Part shown: positions 45,878 through 55,667 of the stretch, in pieces
Position numbering within the stretch: the first letter of the stretch is position 1
Layout of the letters: each line of letters begins with the position of its first letter
DNA from: Bacillus sp. SB49
Lineage (GTDB): Bacteria; Bacillota; Bacilli; Bacillales; Halobacillaceae
Assembly: GCF_000469135.2 (NCBI RefSeq)
Contig: NZ_CP048117.1
Location: 2,889,501 to 2,953,500, forward strand
Length of the DNA stretch: 64,000 bases
Direction of reading: 5' to 3'
Made by a program: the position numbers and the translations under genes
Notes under the pieces: generated by a model
The model's input: only the letters and a program-made list of their open reading frames with translations
Told to the model about the DNA's origin: nothing
The model's database searches: none

Positions 45878-47032
45878 TTAACGCGCTTTCTGTTCCTTCA
45901 GAATATCGGAATGATCTACTTCTATGACGAGCTTGCCGTTCTCTTCTGTATAGTTATCGTCCGGCTGACCGCGAGTCAGCTGCATGAAGATTTTCTTCTG
46001 CGTGTACGGATTCTTCGTCAAGGAAGGCCGCGCTTCCCGGATCCGCATCGGATTTATTTCAAAACGTCCGGTCCCATCTTCCATCAAATCATATTGAACA
46101 AGGGCACTGTCTCTTGTACGGGACCACCCCTGGTCAAAAATGAAGTTGCCCAGACTGTAAAAGATGACGGAATCGTCATAGACTTCCACAGGCGATAAGA
46201 CGTGTGGATGGTGGCCGATGATTACGTCTGCTCCCGCATCGACGATCGCATGCGCCATTTCCTCTTGTCTCGGATGCGGCTCGTTATCATATTCCGCTCC
46301 CCAGTGGATATGGACGAAGACCATATCCGCATTCTCTTCGGCTTCCTTGACCCTTGGAAGAACGCTGTCCAGGTCCGACACAGCCACACCTGCTCCGAAT
46401 TCAAGGGCACGGAATCCAGGAACCGTCACATCCGTTACGCCAAGCGTTGCCACAGTCATTCCATTGATTTCCTGATAATCGATTGCTTCTGCTTCTCCTA
46501 AATCTTCCCCAGCCCCAACATAGTCGAGTCCCGATTGCTTCAGTGATGCTGTCGTATCCAGCAAGCCTTGTTCACCGTAGTCCATCGTGTGGTTATTTGC
46601 CAGATTGATATTGGTGAAGTTGTTCGCTTTCAAAGCTTCAATCGGTTCCTCATTCGAACGGAGCAGAATCGCTTTATCTGTTTCCGTGTAGGCATCTTCT
46701 TCTCCAAGCGTTACCGCATTTTCAAAGTTTCCCGTAACATAATCAGACGATTGGAAATAAGGGGAAACATTCTCAAATAAGTAATCCGTCCCATTTTTAT
46801 CCCGGACATCCGTTACGTGGCGGCCGAACATCATGTCACCAACGAAAGAGGCTCGGAATGTAGAACCCTCTTTCTGTTCCGCTTCCGGAGCGGACGGTGA
46901 ATAAAGCCATTCGAATCCGACGATAAACAAGGTAAGGATAAGAAGGGCAATCCAGACATGTTTGTTCGTTGATTTTTTCTGCCGCTTCAGCGTCTTTAAA
47001 TACTTTTCTTGAAAGGTTAGTTTTTTTGACAT
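45878..47032 (-). CDS. pgsA: Poly-gamma-glutamate export protein PgsA/CapA
   Basis: A 384-residue protein with a basic N-terminus, one transmembrane helix (about 26-44) and an extracellular metallophosphatase-fold domain (PGA_cap): SFVGDMMFGRHV near residue 63, NLANNHTMDYGEQG near 145, HIHWGAEYD near 245 and GADVIIGHHPHV near 268. With PgsB and PgsC it builds and exports poly-gamma-glutamate; with PgsE it may use zinc. It is 12 bases after pgsC. Confidence 0.94.
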   Translation of the reverse strand: MSKKLTFQEKYLKTLKRQKKSTNKHVWIALLILTLFIVGFEWLYSPSAPEAEQKEGSTFRASFVGDMMFGRHVTDVRDKNGTDYLFENVSPYFQSSDYVTGNFENAVTLGEEDAYTETDKAILLRSNEEPIEALKANNFTNINLANNHTMDYGEQGLLDTTASLKQSGLDYVGAGEDLGEAEAIDYQEINGMTVATLGVTDVTVPGFRALEFGAGVAVSDLDSVLPRVKEAEENADMVFVHIHWGAEYDNEPHPRQEEMAHAIVDAGADVIIGHHPHVLSPVEVYDDSVIFYSLGNFIFDQGWSRTRDSALVQYDLMEDGTGRFEINPMRIREARPSLTKNPYTQKKIFMQLTRGQPDDNYTEENGKLVIEVDHSDILKEQKAR

Positions 47033-47044
47033 TTTACATCCACC

Positions 47045-47494
47045 CTATATCAGGTAATAAACCGTCATGATCAGGAAGGTCAAACCGCTGAGCAGAAGGG
47101 TACTGACCGTCGTCAAGACGAGTCCCTGCTTCTGCATCGTATTTGCGATCAACCCAGGTACGATGACCCCGATCCCACGGAATTCCATGATTTCGAATGG
47201 TACGACAGGATATAGAAAGTCAAACAGCAGCTTCAGCACAATTCCCGTACTGAGCATAGCTGCGAATTTCCTACGGCCGTATAGAATAGTGAATTTGGAT
47301 ATACCGTATGTAACGATCACATAGGTTAACAAACTCAGGAAAAAGACGACAGCCAAGAAGATTGGCTGATCAAAAACGAGGGCCAAATATCCTGGGACGA
47401 CAAGACCCGCAGGCAGGACGCCTGTTTTTTCTGCAAATATTAAACTCAAGATGATTCCCAAAACGAGGGATATATATAAATCAGAACCGAACAT
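47045..47494 (-). CDS. pgsC: Poly-gamma-glutamate synthase subunit PgsC/CapC
   Basis: A 149-residue integral membrane protein with about five helices, the usual length of PgsC, with GVLPAGLVVPGYLAL near residue 25 and GVIVPGLIANTMQKQG near 110. AGGAGGAAA precedes the ATG. It forms the synthase complex with PgsB and lies 14 bases after it. Confidence 0.95.
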   Translation of the reverse strand: MFGSDLYISLVLGIILSLIFAEKTGVLPAGLVVPGYLALVFDQPIFLAVVFFLSLLTYVIVTYGISKFTILYGRRKFAAMLSTGIVLKLLFDFLYPVVPFEIMEFRGIGVIVPGLIANTMQKQGLVLTTVSTLLLSGLTFLIMTVYYLI

Positions 47495-47508
47495 TTATCT
47501 GTTTCCTC

Positions 47509-48693
47509 CTAGATGACTTGTGGTTTTTGAACCTTATATTCCTGTAATTGCTCAATCATCGGTTCGGCTGCACCATGGATGTTACCGACACCATAAAGGA
47601 CACGGCCGTTCATCATTCCAGCCAACACGTCCATAATCTCGTCCGTAGACTTTCCTTCCAGATCGATAAAGTTCTCGACCCTGATGCTTCCTTCTTCAAC
47701 GGCTTGTACAATCGGCTCCGTCGTTTCTCCGATCAGCACAAGTGTATCTGTCGGAATGTATGGAAGGACATCTTCGGCAAACTGTTCTGTACGATCGACC
47801 CGGTCCTCCCGGCAGTTCATAATGACAATCGGATTTTCAGTTGGATAGCCTAGAAACTCGACCCGTTTCCATATATTAATCGTCGAAGTGGCATCATTTG
47901 CCGCGAACCCGTTGACGAAGTAGGAAGGATTTTCATAGTTTCCAAGTGGGAGAATACGCATTGCCCCTGGATCGGGCTGAGCGTTCAACATTCCCCGGAA
48001 AGCGGTCTCTTCATCGATACCGATGGCTTCTGCTACGGCAAGAGCAAGCGATGCATTTTCCGGAAACACCATATACTCAAACTTCAACAGAAAGTCATCC
48101 GGTATTCTTGAATTATCTGCAACAATAACTTTAGTATTACGTTCCTGTGCTGTTTCACGAAACATATCAAGATAAGGGCTTTCTGTCACGATCAAATGTC
48201 CGTTGTATGGAATGGTCGCTGTAAAGGAATCCGCCACTTCATCCAGTGTCGGCCCAAGCACATCCATGTGGTCCTCCAAAACATTGACAATAACCCCGAT
48301 ATTGGCCTGCAGCATTTTCTCCTGGAATGTGACTTGATAATCAGGGTTAACCGCCATACACTCACTGATCAGCGCTTCTGCACCGCGATCTGCCGCCTCT
48401 TTAACAACCATCCGCTGTTCACGGATATTCGGGCCCTCCGCACGACGCTTGATCGGCTGTTCTTCCGGTGTATCCCAGAAAATCATGCGGGCGGATGTTC
48501 CCGTCGTCTTTCCAATCGTTTTATAACCTGCTTCTTTAACGACCCCCGTGATCAGGCGGGTGACGGTTGACTTTCCGCGAACCCCGTTCACGTTGACACG
48601 GATCGGGAGCGCATTGATATGTTTCTTGTGCTGCTGCCACTCCAGGGCACCAATGACAAGAACCAAAATCAATACGATCGGAATAAGTAACAT
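47509..48693 (-). CDS. pgsB: Poly-gamma-glutamate synthase ligase subunit PgsB/CapB
   Basis: A 394-residue protein with an N-terminal membrane helix (2-18) and a Mur-ligase-like ATP domain with P-loop NGVRGKSTVTR at about 35-45, ECMAVNPDYQ near 120, VLEDHMDVLGPT near 145 and MNCREDRVDR near 295. It activates the gamma-carboxyl of glutamate with ATP for chain growth. It is the first gene of the operon behind a recognisable promoter. Confidence 0.96.
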   Translation of the reverse strand: MLLIPIVLILVLVIGALEWQQHKKHINALPIRVNVNGVRGKSTVTRLITGVVKEAGYKTIGKTTGTSARMIFWDTPEEQPIKRRAEGPNIREQRMVVKEAADRGAEALISECMAVNPDYQVTFQEKMLQANIGVIVNVLEDHMDVLGPTLDEVADSFTATIPYNGHLIVTESPYLDMFRETAQERNTKVIVADNSRIPDDFLLKFEYMVFPENASLALAVAEAIGIDEETAFRGMLNAQPDPGAMRILPLGNYENPSYFVNGFAANDATSTINIWKRVEFLGYPTENPIVIMNCREDRVDRTEQFAEDVLPYIPTDTLVLIGETTEPIVQAVEEGSIRVENFIDLEGKSTDEIMDVLAGMMNGRVLYGVGNIHGAAEPMIEQLQEYKVQKPQVI

Positions 48694-48751
48694 GTCTTTT
48701 CACTTCCTCTATGGTGTAAATTCTTTACTAATCTCTACAATAACCTCAATT

Positions 48752-48780
48752 ATTATAGAATAAGTGATAGTATTCTACAA
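48752..48780 (-). promoter_or_regulatory. Probable sigma-A promoter of pgsBCA
   Basis: TTGTAG (48780-48775) and TATAAT (48757-48752) are 17 bases apart on the minus strand, about 60 bases before the pgsB start. The -10 is perfect and the -35 is weak, which would fit activator control (ComA/DegU in B. subtilis); no such site is claimed. Confidence 0.5.
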
Positions 48781-48903
48781 TATCTGTTTCATAGAAAATA
48801 ACTATTTGTCGAATAATAAATAATAACCCCCTTAAAAAAAGAGGGATATTTTAGAATTTTAATAAACAATTCAAAAAGAATGTTATATTCCGAATTTTCC
48901 ATA

Positions 48904-48939
48904 CAAAAAAACCACCTCCCATTGGGAAGGTGGTTTTTC
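48904..48939 (-). terminator. Terminator after the 5'-nucleotidase gene
   Basis: AAAAACCACCTCCC and GGAAGGTGGTTTTT form the stem around ATTG, with a T tract on the minus strand. Confidence 0.88.
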
Positions 48940-48946
48940 CAGTATA

Positions 48947-51418
48947 TTATTCCTGCTCTAATTGATCTGCTACCTCATCACTGACGGCATTCGTTCCGCC
49001 AAGGACTTGGAAATTGTTCAAATCAAGTTTTTCGATTGTTTCTTCTGTCGTTGCCGGCAGCTTGTCTTTTCGGACAAGAAGCATGGATGCATCTTGTTTG
49101 GCAGCAAGGACAGACCCTGTAAGTGCATCAGCGAAATCCGCTCCTGTCGCAACAAAAGTTTTCCCTTTTGGTGCGGTCAGTTTCTCAGCAATGATGGAGG
49201 CTGTTTCATAACGATCGGCTCCTTTGTAGCGGGTCGGAGCAGGAAGCATAGCTTCTACATCTTCCGAAACAGCGTTTGTTCCACCGACGATGATACTCTG
49301 GTCGAAATCACGGAGAGCTGTCTTCGTGATAGCAGGAAGCTTATCTGTCTTAGATAACAGAATCGGATACCCTTCCTTCGCTGCGTATGGAGCGACTGCA
49401 AGTGCATCTGGGTAATTGAAGCCGTCTGCTACGATGACGTTCTCAGGATTTCCACCAAGACGGGCAGCGATACCGGCAGCGGTTTGGAACCGGTTCTTAC
49501 CGGAAATACGCTCGACCTGGACCCCTATACCGTTAAGCTGATATTTCACATAGTTGGATACGGCACCAGTACCTCCAAGGATAACCGCATTCTTCGCACC
49601 AAGGCGTTTGATTTCTTCTGTCACTTTACTGCTCAGACCATCTGTCTTCGTCAAAAGAATCGGCGCATCCTTCTGGTAGGCAAGCGGCGCACCAGCTAAG
49701 GCATCAGCGAATTCGTCGCCCCGTGCAATGACAACCGTATCTGCGTGATCCCAGCCTTTTTTCGAGATTTCGATGGCTGTCTCATAACGATCGGCTCCTT
49801 TAACACGCTCGGTCGCCTTCTCGATGATTCTTCCTTCTTCTTTCGGGGACACGGTTTCTTTTGCATCTAAATATTCCGTGAATACTTGATAGTCAACGAA
49901 GAACAATTCTTTCATCTTACCGGCATCTTTCGCTTCCTTGAAGCTTGTATAGCCATCTCCGCCGTCAGCAATGAAAGCGTTCGTCGCAATCGTATATTCT
50001 TTGTCCAGATCGAGTGGTTCAAACCCGTCGTCCGTCTTCACTTTAACATCGACAATTCGTTCACCGACTTCATTGGAGCGGTCGAACGTGTACTGCAGTC
50101 CGGAAACGTGGGCAAAACGACCGCCGCCGTTTTCCAGATCGCTCACACCATTTTCAAGCGCACGGTGAATCTGGTCTCCTGTCAGATCAAGCGTTACAAG
50201 GTTGTTGGCAAACGGCATTGTCGTCAATACCTCACCCATTGTAATCTCACCTTGATCAATGGAAGCACGGATTCCTCCACCGTTATGAATGGCAATAGAT
50301 GCTTCCGGAACGCTCGTTTGTGCTTTCCAAAGCATGGAATCTGTTATCAAGTTCCCAAGGTTGGTCTCTCCCTGGCGGACATCTGCCCGTTCCCCGTTCA
50401 GAGGAACTGTCGTCTCTCCTACCACCTGCTGTTTCAGCTCATCCAGTGGTTTTTCCAATTCGGTCAGCAGCTCCTGCGCCTCAGGATCCGCCTCAATGAT
50501 ATACTCCTCGTCTTCGTTCTTAGCGTCAATTTCGATCAGGTTCTCGTCCCACTTGGTAAGGACGCCTTCCTCGTCGAAGCTTACTTGAAGATCTCCAAGG
50601 AATTCACTATATTCCCCCGTTTGAACGACAATGGTAGGTTCTCCGCCCTCATCATAAACAACGGCCTCATCAAGCTGCGTATGGCTGTGTCCGCCGATGA
50701 TGACGTCGATGCCGTCAACTTTTTCAGCCAAGTCGTCATCATAAGTGACCCCGACGTGTGTTAAAGCGATGACCTTGTTTACACCCGCATCTTCAAGCAT
50801 TTTCACCGTTTCTTCTGCTTTTTCAATGTAATCTTCAAAAGCTATCGTTTCTCCGGGATTAGATAGGTATGCCGTCTCTTCCGATGTTAGTCCGAATACG
50901 CCGACTTGTTCGCCATCCACATCAATGATCGTTGCAGGATAAATGTTTCCCGCTTCCCCCGGTTTTCCGATTTCATTTTTGAATACCGCATTCAATCGTT
51001 CGTTTTTGCTGTAATCAATGTTGGCACTGACAATTGGGAAATCTGCTTCCGCAATAAAGTTGGCAAGCGGCTCAGGACCGTCGTCGAACTCATGGTTTCC
51101 TGGGACCATGGCATCATAGCCCATCATATTCATAAACTTCACATCAGCAAGACCCTTGTACTGATTGTAGAAAAGCGTTCCGGAGAATACATCCCCGGCA
51201 TCCAGCAGAATGGAATTGTCACGCGCTGCACGGATTTGATCGACCAGTGTCACCTTACGGGCAACACTGGATAGATGCGCGTGCGTGTCATTGCTGTGCA
51301 TGATGGTTAAGTCAAAATCCCCCTCTGCCGCCTGGACTTCCCCCGATGGCAAAGCGAACGTACCTAGAGCGATGGCTCCTGTGGCAGCAACAACCGCCAA
51401 TGGTTTAAGTTTCTTCAT
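48947..51418 (-). CDS. Secreted 5'-nucleotidase with three CWB2 repeats
   Basis: An 823-residue protein. After a signal peptide (about 1-31), the metallophosphoesterase domain has MHSNDTHAHL (near 39), LDAGDVFSG, GNHEFDDG (near 112) and GGHSHTQ (near 227). The 5'-nucleotidase C-terminal substrate domain (about 340-515) has NGGGIRASI and FIADGGDGY. Three CWB2 repeats follow from about 540. It should release phosphate and nucleosides from nucleotides, or open 2',3'-cyclic nucleotides, outside the cell. It lies only 30 bases after the nuclease gene, so the pair can degrade DNA or RNA stepwise. Confidence 0.94.
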   Translation of the reverse strand: MKKLKPLAVVAATGAIALGTFALPSGEVQAAEGDFDLTIMHSNDTHAHLSSVARKVTLVDQIRAARDNSILLDAGDVFSGTLFYNQYKGLADVKFMNMMGYDAMVPGNHEFDDGPEPLANFIAEADFPIVSANIDYSKNERLNAVFKNEIGKPGEAGNIYPATIIDVDGEQVGVFGLTSEETAYLSNPGETIAFEDYIEKAEETVKMLEDAGVNKVIALTHVGVTYDDDLAEKVDGIDVIIGGHSHTQLDEAVVYDEGGEPTIVVQTGEYSEFLGDLQVSFDEEGVLTKWDENLIEIDAKNEDEEYIIEADPEAQELLTELEKPLDELKQQVVGETTVPLNGERADVRQGETNLGNLITDSMLWKAQTSVPEASIAIHNGGGIRASIDQGEITMGEVLTTMPFANNLVTLDLTGDQIHRALENGVSDLENGGGRFAHVSGLQYTFDRSNEVGERIVDVKVKTDDGFEPLDLDKEYTIATNAFIADGGDGYTSFKEAKDAGKMKELFFVDYQVFTEYLDAKETVSPKEEGRIIEKATERVKGADRYETAIEISKKGWDHADTVVIARGDEFADALAGAPLAYQKDAPILLTKTDGLSSKVTEEIKRLGAKNAVILGGTGAVSNYVKYQLNGIGVQVERISGKNRFQTAAGIAARLGGNPENVIVADGFNYPDALAVAPYAAKEGYPILLSKTDKLPAITKTALRDFDQSIIVGGTNAVSEDVEAMLPAPTRYKGADRYETASIIAEKLTAPKGKTFVATGADFADALTGSVLAAKQDASMLLVRKDKLPATTEETIEKLDLNNFQVLGGTNAVSDEVADQLEQE

Positions 51419-51448
51419 GGTTCTACCTCTCCCCTATATCGTTATGAT

Positions 51449-54400
51449 TTACTCTTTTAAATCATCCATGACATCATCACTTACCGCATTCGTTCCACCG
51501 AGAATGTGATATTGACTGTAATCCTGTTCTTCTATAACTTGTTCGATAGATTCAGGAATCTGCTGTTTCTGCACGAGCAGCATCGGGGCATTCTCCTTCG
51601 CTGCAAGAACAGAACCTGTCAACGCATCTGCAAAATCCGCTCCTGTTGCGACGAAGGCATGATTCGTCTTTCCGAACAGTTTCCCAGCTATTTCTGCGGA
51701 CGTATCATAACGCGTGGCACCACTGTACCTTGTTGCATTCGGCAATTTCTTCAAGATCTCTTCACTGACTGCCGCCGTTCCGCCGAGAACGATGGTCTCT
51801 TCCATACCGGACAACGCACGTTTCGTTTCCGCAGGCAGTTTATCCGTCTTAGTCAGAAGAATCGGGTAGCCGTTGGCCGCTGCATAGGAGGCAGCTGACA
51901 ATGCATCCGGGTAGTTTCTCCCATCCGCTATGACTGCTTTATCCGGGCTGCCGTCCAGGCGGGCAGCGATGTTCGCTGCTGTTTCATATCGATCAGCACC
52001 TTTGATCCGTTCTACGGACAAGCCTTCTCCCTTAAGCTGGTACCCGACATAGTCAGATACTGCGCCTGTTCCACCTAAGATAATGGCCTTCTTCGCACCC
52101 AACCGTTCGATTTCCGCCTTCACTTCAGCCGAAAGACGTTTCGACTTCGTTAAAAGAATCGGTGCGTCCTCTTTAAAGGCAAGCGGTGCACCTGCCAGAG
52201 CATCCGGGAAGGAGTCTCCACGTGCAATAACAACGGTATCTGCTTCCTCCCATCCCTGCTTAGATACTTCAATAGCGGTTTTATATCGGTCTTCTCCAGA
52301 CACGCGCTCTACCTGCGTACCGAATTCCAATTGAGCAAGCATCGGATCGTGGTCACTTGCTCTGCCGTCTGCTTCAGAGAAATTTGAGTTAATGTTTACA
52401 CTGTCGATTTCCGCCAATTTGGCAAGGTTATTGCTGACCAGGATATGGTCGAGCACCTGGGCATTCCCCTGGTAGTTATAGGAATAACGTTCTGTGATCG
52501 GCAGCATTTCTGTCATGTTTGTTAAAATATCGCCTTTCAACGTTTCCAACGGCATTGAAAACTCAAAGTCGTTCAAGTCTCCAAGTACGACGACGTTCGC
52601 ATCATCCACGTTGTCTATAACATCCTGGACAAAACCGTTAAGAACGGCTGCCTGCTTCATTCGCTGCACTTCACTTCCAAGCTCCACAGGATGATTGGCA
52701 CCGAAGAGCGCATCGTCTCCACCTTTAGAATTGAAGTGGTTGGCAACAACAATTACTTTTTCTCCTTGGAATTCAAATTCTGCCGCCAAGGACTTCCGTG
52801 AGTCTTCAAACGCTTCGTTCATCGGATCGACACGGCCCGGATTCAGACTTAATCCATCTTCCGACACTTCGACAGCCGTCTCCGCGTCTCCGTCCTTTTT
52901 ATCTGTCATCGTTACACGGTCGGGATTGTAAAGGAAGCCGACACGAATGTTTCCTCCCGGCTGACCACCGTCCTGTTTATCGACAGGAGCGATGTCCGTA
53001 AAGGCATACTCCGGCCCGCCATCCGCTTTAATGGCATCTATTAATTTCTGATAAGACTCATCCGCTTCGACCGTCCCGTCATCTTCAGCCCCGTTGTTAT
53101 CCTGGACTTCAACAAGTCCGATGATATCCGGCTGTTTCAGGTTCGCATTGATCGACTCAGCAATTTTATTTACTTTATCCTGATCTGTGGATGCAGAGAA
53201 ATTCTCCACGTTATAGGACGCGATATTCAGTTCATCTTCGACATTTTCCAGCTTGGTCGTCTCTCTTTTTGTTCCGCCATCAATAATTTCAGGAAAATCG
53301 CTCGTCAGGCGGATTTTGAAATTACTGTAGTCATAGCTGACGACTCCGGTGACAGAACCATCCAACTTGTCTCCTACTTTGGCGTTGACATCCAATCCAT
53401 CCACATCCAGCTGGATTCGTTCCGGATTGTAATCTTCAGGAGAAGCCAGCAGCCCTCCGGCATTTGTAAACAACTGGTCATCGTTCGTATTCACATAGAC
53501 AGGGAGCTCGTCATATTTAGGTGGGCCGGTGACCGTGGCATCCTTGAGTTCCACCCGCATTCCTTCCAGGCTTTCATAAAAGTCCAAACCGTTTTTATCA
53601 GGATCAAAAGCGTCTCCTTCTTTAATCGTCACCGTTGGAGGGATTCTGTCTTCTCCAAGAACAATGGCGGCCGGTAGATCATTGCCTGAGGACTGTACCG
53701 TGACGGACGTGGAAGTAATCTGCGTCGTCAGAAGGTCTGCTGCATCATCATAACCGTCCTCCCGCCATTCCTTCACTTCTCCGTTTACCGACACTTCATC
53801 GCCGACTTTCACACCGGAACCTTTCGCGTAGACATAGATTCCTTCTGATGTTGCATCATTATCATCTGGATCAGGTTCCTGCATGTAAAAGCCGTTCGTT
53901 CCATCAAGAGCCGTAACGATGCCACCGACACTTGATACGTTGACTCCCTCATAAGGAGAGCTGTGGGCTTCCCCTTGAATATCATGAATAGCAATATCCT
54001 CCACATCCAAGACATCATAGGAGAATGTAGATACTTCGCTCGTTTCGCCGTCTTCTTTCACGACGACAGCCTTGACTACCGTGTCTTCGGTAAGCTCAAT
54101 CGGTCCTTCATAGGCTTTGCTGTCTGCTGAGGGAGATGTTCCGTCCACTGTATAATGTATCGCTGCATCCGGCTGGGCCGTCTGCAGAGTAACCTTCGTC
54201 CCGGTACTGACTGTACCGCTCCCCGGGCTGGCCGTCACGGAGAAGAGCTTCTCAATGATATCGCCCTCATCTCTCGGCACGAGACGGTACTCATCAAAGC
54301 TGTAATTAACGACACCTTGCAGCCTTTCGTATGTCTTACCGCTTTCCAGAGCAAGAGCAGTTGCCGGACTGATCAGGAACTCGCCGCTGTCATCTTCGGC

Positions 54401-55411
54401 AATGAAGTCTCCACGGTCGTTCTCACCAGTAACTTCTATATCAGCCACTTGAACGAATTCACCTTCGATTGCTTCCCCGGACTCTGCCTGAAAATCAGCC
54501 GCTTGTACGACTTGAGGCGCCGGTACTCCTTTAGCAGGGGTCGTAACGACGACTTTGTCCCCGCCGGTTTCAATCTGAGCCATTCCATAGTAGCTTGCGA
54601 ACTTTCCTTCGGCTGTTATTTCATCACCGACATTTGCCTTCAAACCGGAAGCACGGACAATGATGCCTGCTGTGTCATCCTGTATGTATGCGTTCGTCTG
54701 GCCGCCGGCTTCGAACATTGCTGTCACGACACCTTGTACTTTTACTGCAGTACCAATGTTATTCGTTCTTGCATCCGCAATACTTGTGAGAGCAGCTGGA
54801 TCTTCCGGATCACCTGAACCGGCATCATCCGGGTATTTCCCTAAATGAGTAAATGTATCTTTTGGTAGGCTTTTAAATGAGGTGCTGGTGTCAAAAGCAT
54901 CATCAGGATTGACATCGCCTGCCAGGCTGTCCGTCTTCCTGGTCAGTGTCACATCTAGTGCGTATTTGTCGGTGGATCCAATCTGGCCGATTGAATCGAT
55001 GACTTCACCGTTCTTCTTCAGAACGATGACGTCGTCACCATTGAAGTTAGCGACCTGCGAATTCGTGGTATCGGCGACATTCATGATCTCTTTTCCTGCT
55101 TGCGCGTGGGCGATTACATAAACTTCACCAGCTTTGAGGGTTCCTTCGAGCTGGAGCTCGGCGGGGTCTACTGTTTTTCCATTAAAATAGGTTTCTAGCG
55201 TGAAGGCACTCAAGTCCAGGTCGCTGCCTGTCCCATTGTACAATTCCAAAGCTTTGTTGAACGAGGATCCTTCGATATACTCTGAGATCAGCAGATCATC
55301 AGCGGTCGGTGCTTCTGCGCGGACATTTCCGGCTGGAAGCGTGAAAGCTCCAAGAACGAGCGAACCGACAACCACAGAACTCACACTGCGTACGAAGTAG
55401 TTCTTCTTCAA
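51449..55411 (-). CDS. Very large secreted nuclease: LTD, OB-fold, HEX-type, EEP nuclease and CWB2 domains
   Basis: A 1320-residue protein. Signal peptide to about 33; lamin-tail domain (about 36-150); YhcR-type OB-fold (about 205-320); chitobiase-type beta domain (about 395-465); second OB-like region (about 475-700); endonuclease/exonuclease/phosphatase domain (about 727-1030) with ASYNVENF, LVEVQDNNG, NHFNSKGGD, LGDLNDFE, DHILVSN and SDHDPM; three CWB2 repeats (about 1035-1320). It should cut extracellular nucleic acid while bound to the wall. The TTG at 55411 has GGGAGG 7 bases upstream and gives a standard signal peptide. It probably forms an operon with the nucleotidase. Confidence 0.93.
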   Translation of the reverse strand: MKKNYFVRSVSSVVVGSLVLGAFTLPAGNVRAEAPTADDLLISEYIEGSSFNKALELYNGTGSDLDLSAFTLETYFNGKTVDPAELQLEGTLKAGEVYVIAHAQAGKEIMNVADTTNSQVANFNGDDVIVLKKNGEVIDSIGQIGSTDKYALDVTLTRKTDSLAGDVNPDDAFDTSTSFKSLPKDTFTHLGKYPDDAGSGDPEDPAALTSIADARTNNIGTAVKVQGVVTAMFEAGGQTNAYIQDDTAGIIVRASGLKANVGDEITAEGKFASYYGMAQIETGGDKVVVTTPAKGVPAPQVVQAADFQAESGEAIEGEFVQVADIEVTGENDRGDFIAEDDSGEFLISPATALALESGKTYERLQGVVNYSFDEYRLVPRDEGDIIEKLFSVTASPGSGTVSTGTKVTLQTAQPDAAIHYTVDGTSPSADSKAYEGPIELTEDTVVKAVVVKEDGETSEVSTFSYDVLDVEDIAIHDIQGEAHSSPYEGVNVSSVGGIVTALDGTNGFYMQEPDPDDNDATSEGIYVYAKGSGVKVGDEVSVNGEVKEWREDGYDDAADLLTTQITSTSVTVQSSGNDLPAAIVLGEDRIPPTVTIKEGDAFDPDKNGLDFYESLEGMRVELKDATVTGPPKYDELPVYVNTNDDQLFTNAGGLLASPEDYNPERIQLDVDGLDVNAKVGDKLDGSVTGVVSYDYSNFKIRLTSDFPEIIDGGTKRETTKLENVEDELNIASYNVENFSASTDQDKVNKIAESINANLKQPDIIGLVEVQDNNGAEDDGTVEADESYQKLIDAIKADGGPEYAFTDIAPVDKQDGGQPGGNIRVGFLYNPDRVTMTDKKDGDAETAVEVSEDGLSLNPGRVDPMNEAFEDSRKSLAAEFEFQGEKVIVVANHFNSKGGDDALFGANHPVELGSEVQRMKQAAVLNGFVQDVIDNVDDANVVVLGDLNDFEFSMPLETLKGDILTNMTEMLPITERYSYNYQGNAQVLDHILVSNNLAKLAEIDSVNINSNFSEADGRASDHDPMLAQLEFGTQVERVSGEDRYKTAIEVSKQGWEEADTVVIARGDSFPDALAGAPLAFKEDAPILLTKSKRLSAEVKAEIERLGAKKAIILGGTGAVSDYVGYQLKGEGLSVERIKGADRYETAANIAARLDGSPDKAVIADGRNYPDALSAASYAAANGYPILLTKTDKLPAETKRALSGMEETIVLGGTAAVSEEILKKLPNATRYSGATRYDTSAEIAGKLFGKTNHAFVATGADFADALTGSVLAAKENAPMLLVQKQQIPESIEQVIEEQDYSQYHILGGTNAVSDDVMDDLKE

Positions 55412-55528
55412 AACAAAACCTCCCATATTAATTTTAATTTCTGCAACAATATTCATTATATAACATTAAATGTAACATTAGTGTAAATTGTATAAAAAAT
55501 TAGTAAAATAATGAATATTTCCGTTTAT

Positions 55529-55566
55529 AAAAAACCGGATTCCTCCCTAAGGAAAGAAATCCGGTT
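55529..55566 (-). terminator. Terminator of the ABC-2 export operon
   Basis: AACCGGATTTCCT-like arms (AACCGGATT with AATCCGGTT) form the stem, and TTTTTT follows on the minus strand. It lies about 100 bases beyond the ATPase stop. Confidence 0.8.
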
Positions 55567-55667
55567 GATTGGAACTATATAAAAAGAAGGAAGCCCCTCA
55601 AAAAGTGAGAGGATTCTACACCAAATGACACTTGATTCATCCGACCCTGTCTTCCAATAAGTCTCAT

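Noticed and set aside
49886-50764. A 292-codon plus-strand frame inside the nucleotidase gene
   Set aside because: The minus-strand frame has signal peptide, metal motifs and CWB2 repeats; the plus frame has no recognisable features or start signal.
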